From: Mytilus californianus
Lineage: Eukaryota > Mollusca > Bivalvia > Mytilida > Mytilidae
Length of the DNA stretch: 64,000 nt
Direction of reading: 5' to 3'
Assembly (NCBI RefSeq): GCF_021869535.1
Contig: NW_026262668.1
Location: 75,537,558 to 75,601,557, forward strand
The notes beneath the pieces were generated by a model, which had not been told where the DNA came from, searched no databases, and saw nothing but the letters and a program-made list of their open reading frames with translations. Made by a program: the position numbers and the translations under genes. This document shows, piece after piece, positions 10,010 through 20,410 of the stretch. Every line of letters starts with the position of its first letter. The stretch's first letter is position 1.

Positions 10010-10505
10010 TTTTTATGCATTCCCAAGAGATGTTGCTATTATTTAGGATTTTATGCATGTGCTGATCAATACCTTCACATTTAATGTGATACCACTCATC
10101 ACATGTGTCACAGCAGACTGCTTTTTGTCTCCATGTGACTGCTTTGGCACAAGAACCGCATGGGTATTTTGTAGGACCTGGGTTTGACTCAGGTGCATAC
10201 GAGTTGACTAAGAGGAGGCTACATAGGTAAGTCAGTACTAATTTATTATGTTTTATTTCTCAGCCTCTCCTTATACTGATGTTTATTGAGAGGGTAAATA
10301 TGTTTGACTTACTTGATTCTTGACTTATAGTTAACCAAGAATTGTCTGGAAAACTACTGTTATAGTACAGACTGCTTTGTCTTGACAGATCAGTGATGTA
10401 ATTGACAGTAGTGCTAAGGTTCAGTATTTTGCTGTTAAAGTCGTCACAGCTAGAGTGATAAGTGCTGTGTGTATGATTTGCATTTTGCTTTTGTTTATTG
10501 ATACT
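10010..10505 (-). pseudogene. LINE N-terminal part: leader, 2A-like NPGP motif, PHD finger
   Basis: The minus frame from about 10505 reads a leader (STYHSSCDDFNSKILNL...), a TGA at 10260-10262, then [12 protein letters not shown] and YAPESNPGP. The NPGP is encoded at 10173-10184. It leads straight into a C4HC3 PHD finger: [20 protein letters not shown] and SWEC, about residues 2-50 after the proline. The last Cys pair is broken by a one-base expansion in an A run near 10010; skipping it restores C-x2-C and joins the next frame (PNFSTTFF). PHD fingers occur in the N-terminal part of some CR1-type proteins. 2A-like motifs mediate co-translational separation or targeting in related elements. The Asp of the 2A consensus (D-x-E-x-NPGP) is Ala here. 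Confidence 0.7.
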
Positions 10506-10507
10506 AG

Positions 10508-11381
10508 TTAAAAGAGGGACGAAAGATACCAGAGGGGCAGTCAAACTCATAGATCGAAAACAAACTGACAACGCCATGGCCAAAAATAAAAAGACAAACA
10601 GACAAATAATAGTACAGATGACACAACATAGAAAACTAAAGACTAAGCAACACGAACCCCACCAAAAACTGGGGGTGATCTCAGGTGCTCCGGAAGGGTA
10701 AGCAGATCCTGTTCCACATGTGGCACCCGTCGTGTTGCTTATGTTATTACAAATCCGGTAAATAGTCTTAATTCGGTAGGTCACATTCGTGAAAAGGGAA
10801 GGGTATTGTAGTTACGACATAAGGAACATATCCGATATCATCTGTGAAACGGTTATTCCACAACGGTCAACCAACTCGTGATGGCGTCCGTAAGATTTAC
10901 GAAGGGATGATTTCAACTTCACCATTTGGAACTCTTGATTTAATAGCTTCCTTGTGAGCAGCAATCCTCTATCAAGGAAATCATGATAGGAAATACAAGC
11001 CCGGGAATATCGTATCAATTGGGAGATATATACTCCGTATGCAGGTGCTGCTGGAATGTTGCTACATAGAAATGGAAAGTTCACAATTGTGGAAGCTGAA
11101 ATCATCTCTTTTGTCGAAAAGTTTTGTTTTCAACCGACCCTCATTGACAATTTCTAGATGTAAGTCAAGATATGAGGCAGACTTAACTGTATCTGTAGTA
11201 TCCTTTATCTCTAGTTCGATGGGATAGACTTGTTCAACATAGTCACCAAATTTTGTATTATTTAGTTAGAGAACATCATCTATATAGCGGAACGTAAAGA
11301 TAAAGGATATTGCTAACTTCTTATCTTTCTTCCTAATAAGTTCCTGTATGAAGTCAGCCTCATAATAATAAAGAAACAATT
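10508..11381 (-). mobile_element. 5'-truncated PLE, subfamily A
   Basis: Nearly identical to the 3' third of the element at 31336-33890. The minus frame 11105-10812 gives FPFLCSNIPAAPAYGVYIS, SRACISYHDFLDRGLLLT and KSSLRKSYGRHHELVD, the region that follows the reverse transcriptase. Upstream, to 11381, lies the last part of the RT (LNNTKF-like). The untranslated tail ends at AAAAGAGGGACG (10508). The element breaks off at 11381, just inside the LADLFLYYYE segment. Its 3' end abuts the 5' end of the LINE. Confidence 0.85.
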
Positions 11382-12170
11382 AAATGGTCTGTGCACGAAT
11401 TGAGATAGTGCCGCAGCGCAGAGAAAATATATAGTAGGATCGTTAAATAAATGTAACAAAAGTTAGTCTTCGTCCCTTTGGCAACTCAAGGGTACAGGGT
11501 ATTACTTACTCAAAGTTCAGCCATGTTAGTAGAACGATAGAAAAGTCTTGAGACAGGATAGTAAATGTGATGTTTGTTTACTTCCGGTTTTTATGTTTGG
11601 TCATGTGACTGATATTGGCGGTAGTTACTGTCAAATTCAAGAAAAAGTCTAATCTGTGATTTTTTGACTTTTTGCAAAATGTTGAATGAAAAATATTACA
11701 TTTATGATTGGTTTTCTGTTTGAAAAAGCTTTTGTGGATTTTGGAACGTTAAATATGTATGTATTTCACCAAAATAAAGAGCCCAAATCAAGGAAGTCTT
11801 TCGATGTACAGGCATGCGCATATATTACATTTGTATAGTAACAAATCCTTGATCATGTTGATGCATGCTAATTATATTTTAGTTGGCTGTGAAGGCAGGG
11901 TACCATGATTTCCCTTTTGAATTATTATGTCAGCCATATTGTTATGCAAGGAACTTGTATACAAGACACACAACTCGAATTCCTGAGTGAAATTGATATT
12001 TTATTGTGTAGAAATGACTTGTATCTCAAAATTATATAATTTAATCATGTTGATATCTGTAAATGCAGAATAGCACCATATCAAATAAACTTTTCGGGTA
12101 ATATCTCGGTTCTCGGGTCAATATTCAGTTCTTAGGAGTTCTCAGGAAATCATGGTACTGGTGAAGGCAA
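11382..12170. other. non-coding stretch, nothing recognised
   Basis: No protein-like frame, no tandem array and no long inverted repeat were seen. Base composition is less AT-rich at 11400-11640 than further right. Confidence 0.45.
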
Positions 12171-12371
12171 TGGAAGGGTGAGCACAACACTCTCTTCAAG
12201 TTACATAACAAAAAAGACCTTCCCCGTGTTGCAACAGCTCTGATGGTCAGAAGTTGGCCAGTGGCAATGCAAAATTTCCAGCAAACCGACATTTTACAGT
12301 CCAAATTTCCTGCCTTTCCTCACTGTACCATGCAAAACCTACAAACTGTACCATACATTTGTAAGTAAGTA
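12171..12371 (+). other. possible unrecognised exon
   Basis: One frame, open between stops, reads KLHNKKDLPRVATALMVRSW and FPAFPHCTMQNLQTVPYIC, then meets GTAAGT (about 12361). It looks more protein-like than its surroundings. No convincing acceptor with a pyrimidine tract precedes it and no family is recognised, so it may be chance or an exon relic. Confidence 0.2.
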
Positions 12372-12544
12372 ATGGTTTGGACAAGATGTTACTAAGTTGT
12401 TACACTTGTGTCTGATCCATTTGTCATTTTGAACAATAACGTACATGTACGTATACATGTATGTTTAAACTAACCAATTGTTTAAAATTGTTGATATGTT
12501 CTCATCCTGAACAAGTTAATTATGCATGATATGCATTCAAAGAT

Positions 12545-12592
12545 AATATAGAATTGCAACTGGACATTAAGCAACATAAGAACAAACTATAA
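12545..12592 (+). repeat. SINE-tail-like fragment
   Basis: ACTGGACATTAAGCAAC is shared with the block at 1029-1098, in the same orientation. The ATCAATCA tail is missing. Confidence 0.35.
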
Positions 12593-12780
12593 ATCAGTTG
12601 AAAAGGGCTTTACTCATCAACTCGATACAAAACACGTAAAAACCCTAACAAAGACACACAGTACAGAGTACTCACAGTTACTGAAAGCTAGTTCAAAGCC
12701 AATAACAACTAATTAAAATTGAAAGTGTCCATCCAAGGCTAAAATTATATTAACTATTAGAGCTATTTTCCTAATGCTTG

Positions 12781-12982
12781 TAGTTTAAAGGTTTTGTTGG
12801 CTTGCTTGCTTTGTTTGTATAAATGTTTGCTCAGGCATTGTAATTAAGATTGACATCTGCAAACATTTATACAAAGCAAGAAAGTATGGAGGGAAAATAT
12901 CAGAAGCTGTGTTAAAGGATTTATTTAAATCTTTTGTGAGGATGGTCAATCTAGTTCCTGTGTAAGGATGACCTTTAAACTA
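12781..12982. mobile_element. MITE-like foldback, about 200 bp
   Basis: The ends are a perfect 12-bp inverted repeat, TAGTTTAAAGGT (12781-12792) and ACCTTTAAACTA (12971-12982). Inside is a second inverted repeat, 12805-12830 against 12859-12880 (22 pairs, with one TTTG insertion in the left arm). No frame is present. No clear target-site duplication was found. Confidence 0.5.
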
Positions 12983-14065
12983 TGCAATCTTTTATGGTAT
13001 TTTATTTGATATTCATGTGGCTTAACTTATCACTTGGACACCATCCTGAAAAAAAGTTTAAACCTTTACATGTATCCCTTTGACTCTTTCTTTCGCAGGA
13101 ACAGCTAGACAAACTTTCAGTAATTGATGCCTCTTTTGTCTTGTTTACAAAGTGTGACAGCCACCAAACATCGTTGCCACTGTTATTAAAAGTTGAAATA
13201 TTAGACAAATGAATAAACGAAAAAAAATCATTAAATTGCTGTTAAAATTTTAATTTCAACTTAAAGTCATCTTTTAATTAAAGATAAAAACAGATATAGA
13301 CTCAAGAATTCCAAGATACAGATTAAAAGAAATAAAACAGAAATCTTTATTAAAAGATTCTGTACTTAAGTAATTAAGTTTATTTAAAAATTCGCCACAT
13401 AAAAAAATAAAGAATAAAATCTAAGTCTTTATTTATAATTTGGTAAGATATATTTATTATATTGAATTCTTTTGAAGCATTTTCCTTTATTATTAGATAC
13501 AATAAACTTGTAAGCCCTAGTTAAAACCAACATTAAATGTTTATAAATGCAATGATATGCTGTTGTGATAATTATGCAATAATAAGTGTGTCTTGATCAG
13601 TAGACATAAGGACAGACTATATTAATGAGGTTTTTAAAAAGTCTTTCCTAGCTGAGTATTGTTATGCAACACTTCTAATGAACTGCGATGATATCTTCTC
13701 TACAATACATCCGTGACTTTTTACTAAAAAAGTCATTTTTTCCCTTTTCTTGTTTTCTTACGGTTGCTGCCATGTCGAGAGATCTGATTTTTACATAAGT
13801 TGTTGCCTGGAATTTCTTTATGACATCCATAAAATGTAAATGTGCGGGTAACAGGAGTGTAATAAATCAATGAGCTCAACATGTATGTATATACATGTAC
13901 ATATAACATAGACATGTACTCGTTGAACACCACTTATGCCTGCTATCTTCGGCTAACCTTAGAAACGGAAACTTATCTTTAATGTATCAGATCTTACCTG
14001 TTCAAATTGAATTGGCGCAAATGAAAAAAATGATGTTTTCAAAATTGGCGCAAATGTCATACGCC
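12983..14065. other. AT-rich stretch with small unassigned frames
   Basis: The minus frame 13002-13208 (68 codons) contains SCSCERKSQRDTCKGL and is Cys-rich but unrecognised. The minus frame 13733-13933 is low-complexity. Nothing else was identified. Confidence 0.35.
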
Positions 14066-14385
14066 CTATTGATTTTTCAACCATTTATACCACCATTCGC
14101 CATGTCAAATTGAAAAATAGTCTACAAGAAATAATACACAATGCTTTTCAATATAAAATGGTAGCATACGCTATAATTGTATTGCTTTGGGATACCATAC
14201 GACATATTTTGTTAATAGTTAACAAAAAGGTAAAACATGCTACACCGAGGAACAAGTGATCACTATGCTAGAGTTTCTTATTGACAACATATTTGTTGAA
14301 TTTGGAGGAAGACTTTTTTAACAAATTGTCGGCATTCCTATGGGAACGAAATGTGCGCCTCTCCTTGCCGATCTTACTACATATA
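14066..14385 (+). mobile_element. PLE reverse-transcriptase fragment
   Basis: Reads DFSTIYTTIRHVKLKNSLQE (motif A region), then ALGYHTTYFVNS, then MLEFLIDNIFVEFGGRLF, one stop (TAA), and IVGIPMGTKCAPLLADL (motif B region). It ends abruptly after LADL at about 14385. It is internally frameshifted and of a subfamily distinct from the 31-kb element. Receptor-pseudogene sequence follows. Confidence 0.75.
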
Positions 14386-14639
14386 CCAATTTCAATATAC
14401 AGTCAAGTTTTTACCTATTTTCCCACAAAGCATTAACGATACGAAAATTCCGGCAATTTGGTGTTCTAGCATTATTAACCTACAACAAGAAAAAATACTC
14501 AACCATGACAAACATGTTAACAATGCAAATAGACAAAAGCCAACATCTAGCTAATGTTAGTGTTGAAATAAAGATTCGTAAACACTCCTTTGTAAGTTCG
14601 AAGTTACTTGAATAAGAGAAAAATAAGCATTTAGAAGAT

Positions 14640-15620
14640 GTTGATAGTCATCCACGTGTTGAAGTGATTAGTACAAAGCATATTCCTAGTGATTTCATAA
14701 ACTATGTAACCTTAAACTATGCTCAACAATTCACACAATTCATACCCGATTTTTTATACCATAGCCTTGCGAATTTCATCTGAAAATATTAAAGGTAAAC
14801 TTATCCTAACAGATATTAAATGCAATAAGGTTTGCATCAGCGTGACATTTGTGGAAGATGACCTACATATTGGACAAATAAGCTGCGAGACCGCTTCTGA
14901 TATAGCAATTTGTACGGGATCAGAGATTCCCATTTCTGCAGTGTTGACTCATGTTTGTTTTTCTGTATCGGTTGTTGCCCTATTCATGCTTATTATTATC
15001 AACAAAAACTAAATATGATTACAAACATACCAGCCTCAAGTATTGAAAATATATGTAAACAATGTTGTTGTCCAATTTGCTGTTCATTATTGGTATTGGA
15101 GTATCTCAAATACCAACACTATGTTATTGTATTGGAGTAATGCTTCATTACCTATGTCTGTCCATGTTTTCTTTTATATCTATTTTTGTAGCTTTCATTA
15201 CCCCAATCCTTTCGACATTGGAAGCTATGTAGTGCTAATAGTGTAGTAAAAACACCCTTCTTGGTTTTACTTTTCCTTTATTTTTTGTCATTCCGACTTT
15301 TTGTCTGGACACCTTTGGCCCTACCTTTTTCTCTGCTGGCTATGGCGACATTGCATGCTTTCCCAACTCTTATTCTAGTAATTGATATTTTTCATGGGAC
15401 TTGTAATGGTGTCCATTGTTGTAAATACAATATGTTTAACTTTTATAGTTATTAAAGGTTGCAGAATTCGCAGTAAAGCCACCAACACAAGAAAGGTATA
15501 TCCATATCAAGATGAAAAAATGTTTCTACGAATGGTAATATTGGCTGGTGCTTTCTGGTTGTTTAATATTCTAGATGGTCTGTATGACTCAGAATGGTTG
15601 AGATATATATTTATCTGAAA
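14640..15620 (+). pseudogene. seven-transmembrane receptor (adhesion/secretin-type) pseudogene
   Basis: Pieces in three frames follow the order of a family-B-type GPCR. First comes a short ectodomain end with paired Cys (ISCETASDIAICTGSEIPIS), then TM1 (AVLTHVCFSVSVVALFMLII). A frameshift near 15003 precedes the TM2-TM3 region (LLSNLLFIIGIG, LCYCIGVMLHYLCLSMFSF). TM4 and loop 2 follow (FFVIPTFCLDTF, GYGDIACFPT), and after another shift TM5-TM6 (FFMGLVMVSIVVNTICLTFI, MVILAGAFWLFNILDGLYDS) to about 15618. TM7 is not recognisable. Cys in CFPT and in LCYCIGV fit the conserved disulphide. At least three frameshifts make it non-functional. It is similar in type to the ectodomain relic at 3130-3610, but they lie on opposite strands 11 kb apart. 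Confidence 0.65.
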
Positions 15621-16625
15621 AGCAGGTAAAACTTCATATGGACAGTTATGCCACTTACTGTTTATTGTTTTTTTTTTAGCCTTTGAACCTAATGAACACG
15701 ATGTATTTTTCTGTTGCTTTCTGAAGATTAAACAGTTTTTCCTTCTGGAAAAAGAATCCAATAACATAACAGTCAATAATAACTCTACCTAAACACAAGT
15801 CAAAGTGCCAAGAATTCCTATTGAACCACTCTTCATGTATATCTATACTTATTTCGTGAACAGTGGGGGTTCAGAATGAGTCTTTCCGACAAAGTTGGTA
15901 TTAAACAAATCTAAAAGGCTGTTGTGTATACAAAAATCATACGTTTTATTTCACATTAACACCTGATAGATTTTTCATAACTGAATTTTCTGTTATCTGT
16001 AGCAGTAAAAAATTTACCTTTTAAGCTTGACATTGAATAGACACCCATCTTTTGTTGAAGACTATATTTTGTGGTGATCTATATATATTTGGTTATTTAT
16101 GTTTGTTTGGTTGCTATCCATGTAATTTTGTGGATGGTCGATTTTTCAGGAGACACAGAAAACTGGGATATGTCTGAATAAGCATTTCACAAATACCTCT
16201 AAGCCAGAAATTAGAAATATCTGGTGAAGAAAGGTTAAAATGATATGTGTGTATTTGTGTTTATCGTTTGTTGAAGTGTATGGTAATTTGCAATGGAACG
16301 TAATTATGTAACTTTTCTCTACCATTTACACTGATGTTTAAAAGACCGCTTTCATCTTCTAAGTGTTTCCTAGATAAATGGAAAAAAAAACAAATGAAGA
16401 TACTTTTTTCTAGTCTGAGGTTGCGGAAAAATCCTTTTTAATGGACCACTCTTATTTTTATTCTTCAAATATTGAATTCTTTGGCCCACCAACTGAAAGG
16501 AGAACTTCATTTACTGATGGATGTTGTTGGGGACTTTGCCAGAAAATGGGCAATATAACATACTTTGGCCACTTTATTCTGCATGAATCAATGCTGCTCG
16601 TTCGAACAATCAGAAGCACATTAAA
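15621..16625. other. non-coding stretch with one unassigned frame
   Basis: After the receptor relic there is AT-rich DNA. The plus frame 16441-16641 (67 codons, DHSYFYSSNIEFFGPPTERR) is less AT-rich and could be an exon relic, but no family was recognised. Confidence 0.3.
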
Positions 16626-16626
16626 T

Positions 16627-17139
16627 ACCTTCGATGAGCCATGAGCACACTGGTTTTTCTCCCTTTGATTAATTTGATTGATTTTTGGTGTATTAACGCC
16701 ACTTTTAAGCACTGCTTTTCGGCTATTTCGTGGCGGCCAGTTTTTATTGGTGGAGGAAGCCGGAGTGCCCGGAGAAAACCACCGATCGTCGATAGGAAAA
16801 CTGACAATCCTAGTCAATTAAGATTGGAGTCGAGTGCACCCGCATGAGTGGGGTTCGAACTCACAACCTCAGTGTTGACTGGCTAGTGATAACAGTAGTA
16901 ACTACTTAGACCACTCGGCCACCGAGGCCCCTTATCCCTTTGAAGAAGCCGGAGGTTGTGGATGCTTTATCCTCTCTCTTTACGACACATTCGTTCTTGA
17001 TCTAGCTACGATGAACCATGAGCACACTGGTTTTTATCTCTTTGAAGAAGCCCGAGGTTGTGGATGCTTAATCCTCTCTTTACGACACATTCGTTGTTGA
17101 TCTAGCTACGATGAATCATGAGCACACTGGTTTTTATCA
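16627..17139. repeat. 102-bp tandem repeat interrupted by a SINE
   Basis: Two full units start at 16938 and 17040 (CTTTGAAGAAGCC...CATGAGCACACTGGTTTTTAT). The right end of a further unit is at about 16627-16668. The SINE at 16669-16934 separates this partial unit from the full ones, so the array existed before the SINE inserted. Confidence 0.8.
16669..16934 (-). mobile_element. tRNA-derived SINE with 9-bp target-site duplication
   Basis: The minus strand starts with GGGGCCTCGGTGGCCGAGTG (A box), a variable loop and GTTCGAACCCC (B box), i.e. a complete tRNA-like head. A conserved core follows (GGTGGTTTTCTCCGGGCACT, then CTCCACCAATAAAAACTGGC). It ends with a GTGGCGTTAA block and an AATCAATCAAATTAAT tail. 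TCCCTTTGA flanks both ends (16660-16668 and 16935-16943). About 266 bp. Confidence 0.9.
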
Positions 17140-17849
17140 ACAAGGATGTTCTCATGACACAAATATGCTCCAGAATCTTGATTTGTATATTCTAATTGGA
17201 TTCGCGAGATGTAAACATCGGTAAACTGCTGATGCCTCTTATTTAGGAACTAAAGGATTTCTTACGGGATTTAAAACAAGTGCGACCTCATATACATGGC
17301 TTCATAATGATTTGATTTGGAATGAAGCAGAAGAAAATATTCCTGAAATCGTATCGTGTACACTGAAATCAAACTATAATATTATAAATAAAGTTAATTC
17401 TTGCTTTCGAGCTATTTCGTTAGAAAACACACCTTTTTGCTTCTTTGTTGAACTTATAAAAAGGCAGATAAACTATTCAGAGAATTATTGATATCTCACG
17501 TTCGTAATGTTACACATTCAATTTCTCTTTCAAGACAGTTTAGCCGTAGGAAGAGAGATAATTGTGATTCGTATTGAATTCTATATATAGACGTCAACTA
17601 TACAAAATAGTTTGGGTACTTCAAAGTGTATCATTTGTTGCTTCCGATTCATACAAGCATTGATTTGTATATTTTCCCTTTAACCAATCACATCGGTTTT
17701 TTTTCTTTATCCTTTAAACAAGTGTTTCTCGTCTTCTCATTATAATCTTGAAACTGATGGTTACAAGTCCAACTGCCTTTCATAAATTATCAAGATGCTT
17801 GTTCTGTTGATTTACAACATATCTATTTTGTATGAATACGTGTTTTCCA
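17140..17849. other. non-coding stretch, weak frames only
   Basis: One plus-strand reading at about 17230-17490 (LGTKGFLTGFKTS...) is open for some 80 codons but lacks a start and any recognised motif. No repeat seen. Confidence 0.3.
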
Positions 17850-18005
17850 TCAAATAATCGGCATTTCTATAGGAAACATCTGTGCTCGTCTTCTTAACGA
17901 CTTCTTTGGTTATTCTTATGAGAAAGAATTCATAAAATTATCCGTTAACTTCATGTTCCCCTATATAGCCGATGTCCTTTGAATAAATAATTCAAAGCTG
18001 CTTTA
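17850..18005 (+). mobile_element. PLE reverse-transcriptase scrap
   Basis: Reads IIGISIGNICARLLNDFFGY and SYEKEFIKL, then NFMFPYIADVL. These are decayed forms of GIPMGTNCAPLLADLF, SYEAEFI and FRYIDDVL. The catalytic pair is YIAD, so it is dead. Stops are frequent. Confidence 0.65.
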
Positions 18006-18049
18006 CTGAAAACACTAAATTCTAACACATACCAAGTTTTCCTGTAATC

Positions 18050-18600
18050 TTTTCTATATGCATCCTTTCAAGTGTTCTTTGAGTAATAAACTGATCATTT
18101 TTCAATACAAAATTCTGCACAGAATTTTATGCACAAATGATCTGCTATATAAGTGTAAACTTAAAGAAACACACCTATGCAGTTTTTGCAATGAAACAAA
18201 AGAGACAATAGAACATATTTTTTTTGGAATGTTACATTGTCAAAAATGTTTGGCTTCAACTAGTTGATACATTACATTCAGATAGCAATTATGAGCTTCT
18301 AATATCAAAACAAAACATCCTCTTGGGATCAGATATTATAGATATCTCTGGAAATTTTTTCACTGTTCTCATGAAGTACTATATTTATTCTTGTAGATTG
18401 AGCTCACTGTTACCTTGTGTAAAGATTGCACTAAAGAAATTAAAAAATTATTATATTATTGAAAAACGTTCTTCCACCTTTCACAGTTCTCCTGCAATAG
18501 GTGAAAAAATAGAAGAAAAAAAATGGGAACCATTTCAACAATTAATTTTATGATACAAGAAAGATAACTCATACTTAACTGAAAATAAATGTGTAACATA
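18050..18600 (+). pseudogene. L1-type LINE 3' end with zf-RVT motif
   Basis: Frame 1 (from 18058) reads FKCSLSNKLIIFQYKILHRI and KETHLCSFCNETKETIEHIF. This is the zinc-binding C-x2-C...H region found after the reverse transcriptase in L1/Tx1-like elements. A run of eight T at about 18217 shifts the frame. The continuation (CYIVKNVWLQLVDTL, KIALKKLKNYYI) runs to the stop at 18551-18553. Only the 3' end of an element is present. Confidence 0.65.
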
Positions 18601-18644
18601 ACTGGATTCACATCACAATTGAACAGTGGTTAGTGTGCATCCTA

Positions 18645-19306
18645 TATTGACTTACATCTAGAAATTTACAATGAGGGTCGGTTGAAAACAAAAACTTTAC
18701 GACAAAAGAGATGATTTAAGCTTTCCACAATTGTGAAATTTCCATTTCTATGTAGCAACATTCCAGCAGCGCCTGCATACGGAGTATATATCTCCCAATT
18801 GATAAGATATTCCCGGGCTTGTTTTTCCTATCATGATTTCCTTGATAGAGGATTGCTGCTCACAAGGAAGCTATTAAACCAAGAGTTCCAAATGGTGAAG
18901 TTGAAATCATCCCTTCGTAAATTTTACGGACGCCATCACGAGTTGGTTGACCGTTATGGAATAACCGTTTCACAGATGATATCGGATATGTTCCTTATGT
19001 CGTAACTACAATACCCTTCCCTTTTCACGAATGTGACCTACCGAATTAAGACTATTTATCGGATTTGTAATAACATAAGCAACACGACGGGTGCCACATG
19101 TTGAGCAGGATCTGCTTACCCTTCCGGAGCACCTGAGATCACCCCCAGTTTCGGTGGGGTTCGTGTTGCATAGACTTTGGTTCTCTATGTTGTGTCATCT
19201 GTACTTTTGTTTGTCTATTTGTCTTTTTATTTTTGGCCATGGCGTTGTCAGTTTGTTTTCGATCTATGAGTTTGAATGTCCCTCTGGTATCTTTCGTCCC
19301 TCTTCT
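18645..19306 (+). mobile_element. 5'-truncated PLE, subfamily A
   Basis: Nearly the same sequence as the 3' ends of the copies at 10508 and 31336, in the opposite orientation. Coding for FPFLCSNIPAAPAYGVYIS to QMISDMFLMS is at 18733-19005. The shared tail with GCCATGGCGTTGTCAGTTTG ends at about 19306. A frameshift near 18700 separates the first piece. Confidence 0.85.
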
Positions 19307-20045
19307 ATAGATATTATATATATGTATGTAAGAATTAAATGTGTGTTACTATGTTATGATAATAGGAGTTAAAATACTGTTTTTTATATGATTTCCAGAT
19401 ATTGTCGGGAAGAGAAAATAACAACAAAATACAAATGTGTGTCATTATATGTATAATTTTCTCTATGAGTACATGTACGAATAGAATAACTATGTTGCAT
19501 CAACAATAATAATAATAATCTTTTAATATCAATTTAATCATATATGAATATAAGTTAATGATTTTTTATTTTTTTTTTTTGTATGGGGAGGGGAATGTTA
19601 ATATAAGCGCTGACACTGGCAGGTCAAAACAAATAAACATGTATTGTATTCTTTGATAGAAAAAATGCATATAATTATTGTATGAGATGAAGAAATACAA
19701 AATAAAGAATTATAAAAAAAAAAGTTTTCCTGTAATTATCTTGATTAATTCTGATTTCTGTCTGAACGTATTTAATTTTTGTCTTTAAGTCGTTTTTGTC
19801 TTTTATGAAAACAACATGGTCTATTTCTCGTGCGTATAACATCATTTGGGAAAATCTTCATTAAGTGATATTGACACTTACAAGTTTTAAAACCCAGTGA
19901 CATGACCTTGAAGGATAACCATCGAAAGGGCTTAAATCGATGGTTCCCCATTGACGGGAGGTTACAAACAGCAGTATAGACTCAGTACCAGTATACAATT
20001 GGTAATTCTGGAATAATCTACATCAAGTACGTCCAGACCAAAAGT
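19307..20045. other. AT-rich DNA with simple repeats
   Basis: An AAT microsatellite lies at about 19504-19519. A 9-bp stem (AACCATCGA/TCGATGGTT) is at about 19918-19946. No gene seen. Confidence 0.45.
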
Positions 20046-20049
20046 AAAA

Positions 20050-20410
20050 CTAATGAAAAGTAAAATAACTAAAATACCGAACTCCATGGGAAATTAAAAA
20101 CGGAAGGTCCTTTATCAAATGGCAAAATCAAAAGCTCAAACACATGACACGAATGGAAAACAACTGTCATATTCCTGACTTGGTACAGGCATTTCCTTAT
20201 GTAGAAAATGGTTGATTAAACCTGGTTTTATCGCTAGCTAAGCCCCTCACTTGTATGACAGTCGTATACAATTCCATTCTATTAACAACAATGTGTGAAC
20301 AAAATGAACAGACATAATGGGTAAAAATGTCAAAAATTGGGGTATAACAGTCAACGTTGTGTTATTATCTTAATCACCACAAAAACAAACAAATATTCAA
20401 TATACACTCT
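20050..20410 (-). repeat. dispersed repeat with GAGGGGCTTAGCTAGC box
   Basis: The reverse complement matches 34640-34985 over most of its length. It includes the block around 20190-20290 (GTCATACAAGTGAGGGGCTT..., CATTTTCTACATAAGGAAAT) and the block CAACGTTGACTGTTATACCCC. A shorter copy of its right part is at 27360-27480 (GACAGTTGTT, TTTGAGCTTTTGATTTTGCC). I recall this block as common in mussel DNA. Confidence 0.6.

Larger units (their letters stand above)
6960..10505 (-). mobile_element. CR1/Jockey-like non-LTR retrotransposon, dead copy
   Basis: One minus-strand element encoding, in order, a short leader with a 2A-like motif, a PHD finger, an apurinic-type endonuclease and a reverse transcriptase with its C-terminal region. 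Its 5' part begins where the PLE tail ends (10508). The 3' end is placed near 6960 because the coding frame stops at 6999 and no further element sequence is recognised. Several frameshifts and stops, plus a changed catalytic residue, show it is inactive. It lies antisense in the presumed first intron of the gene at 6222. Confidence 0.85.
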
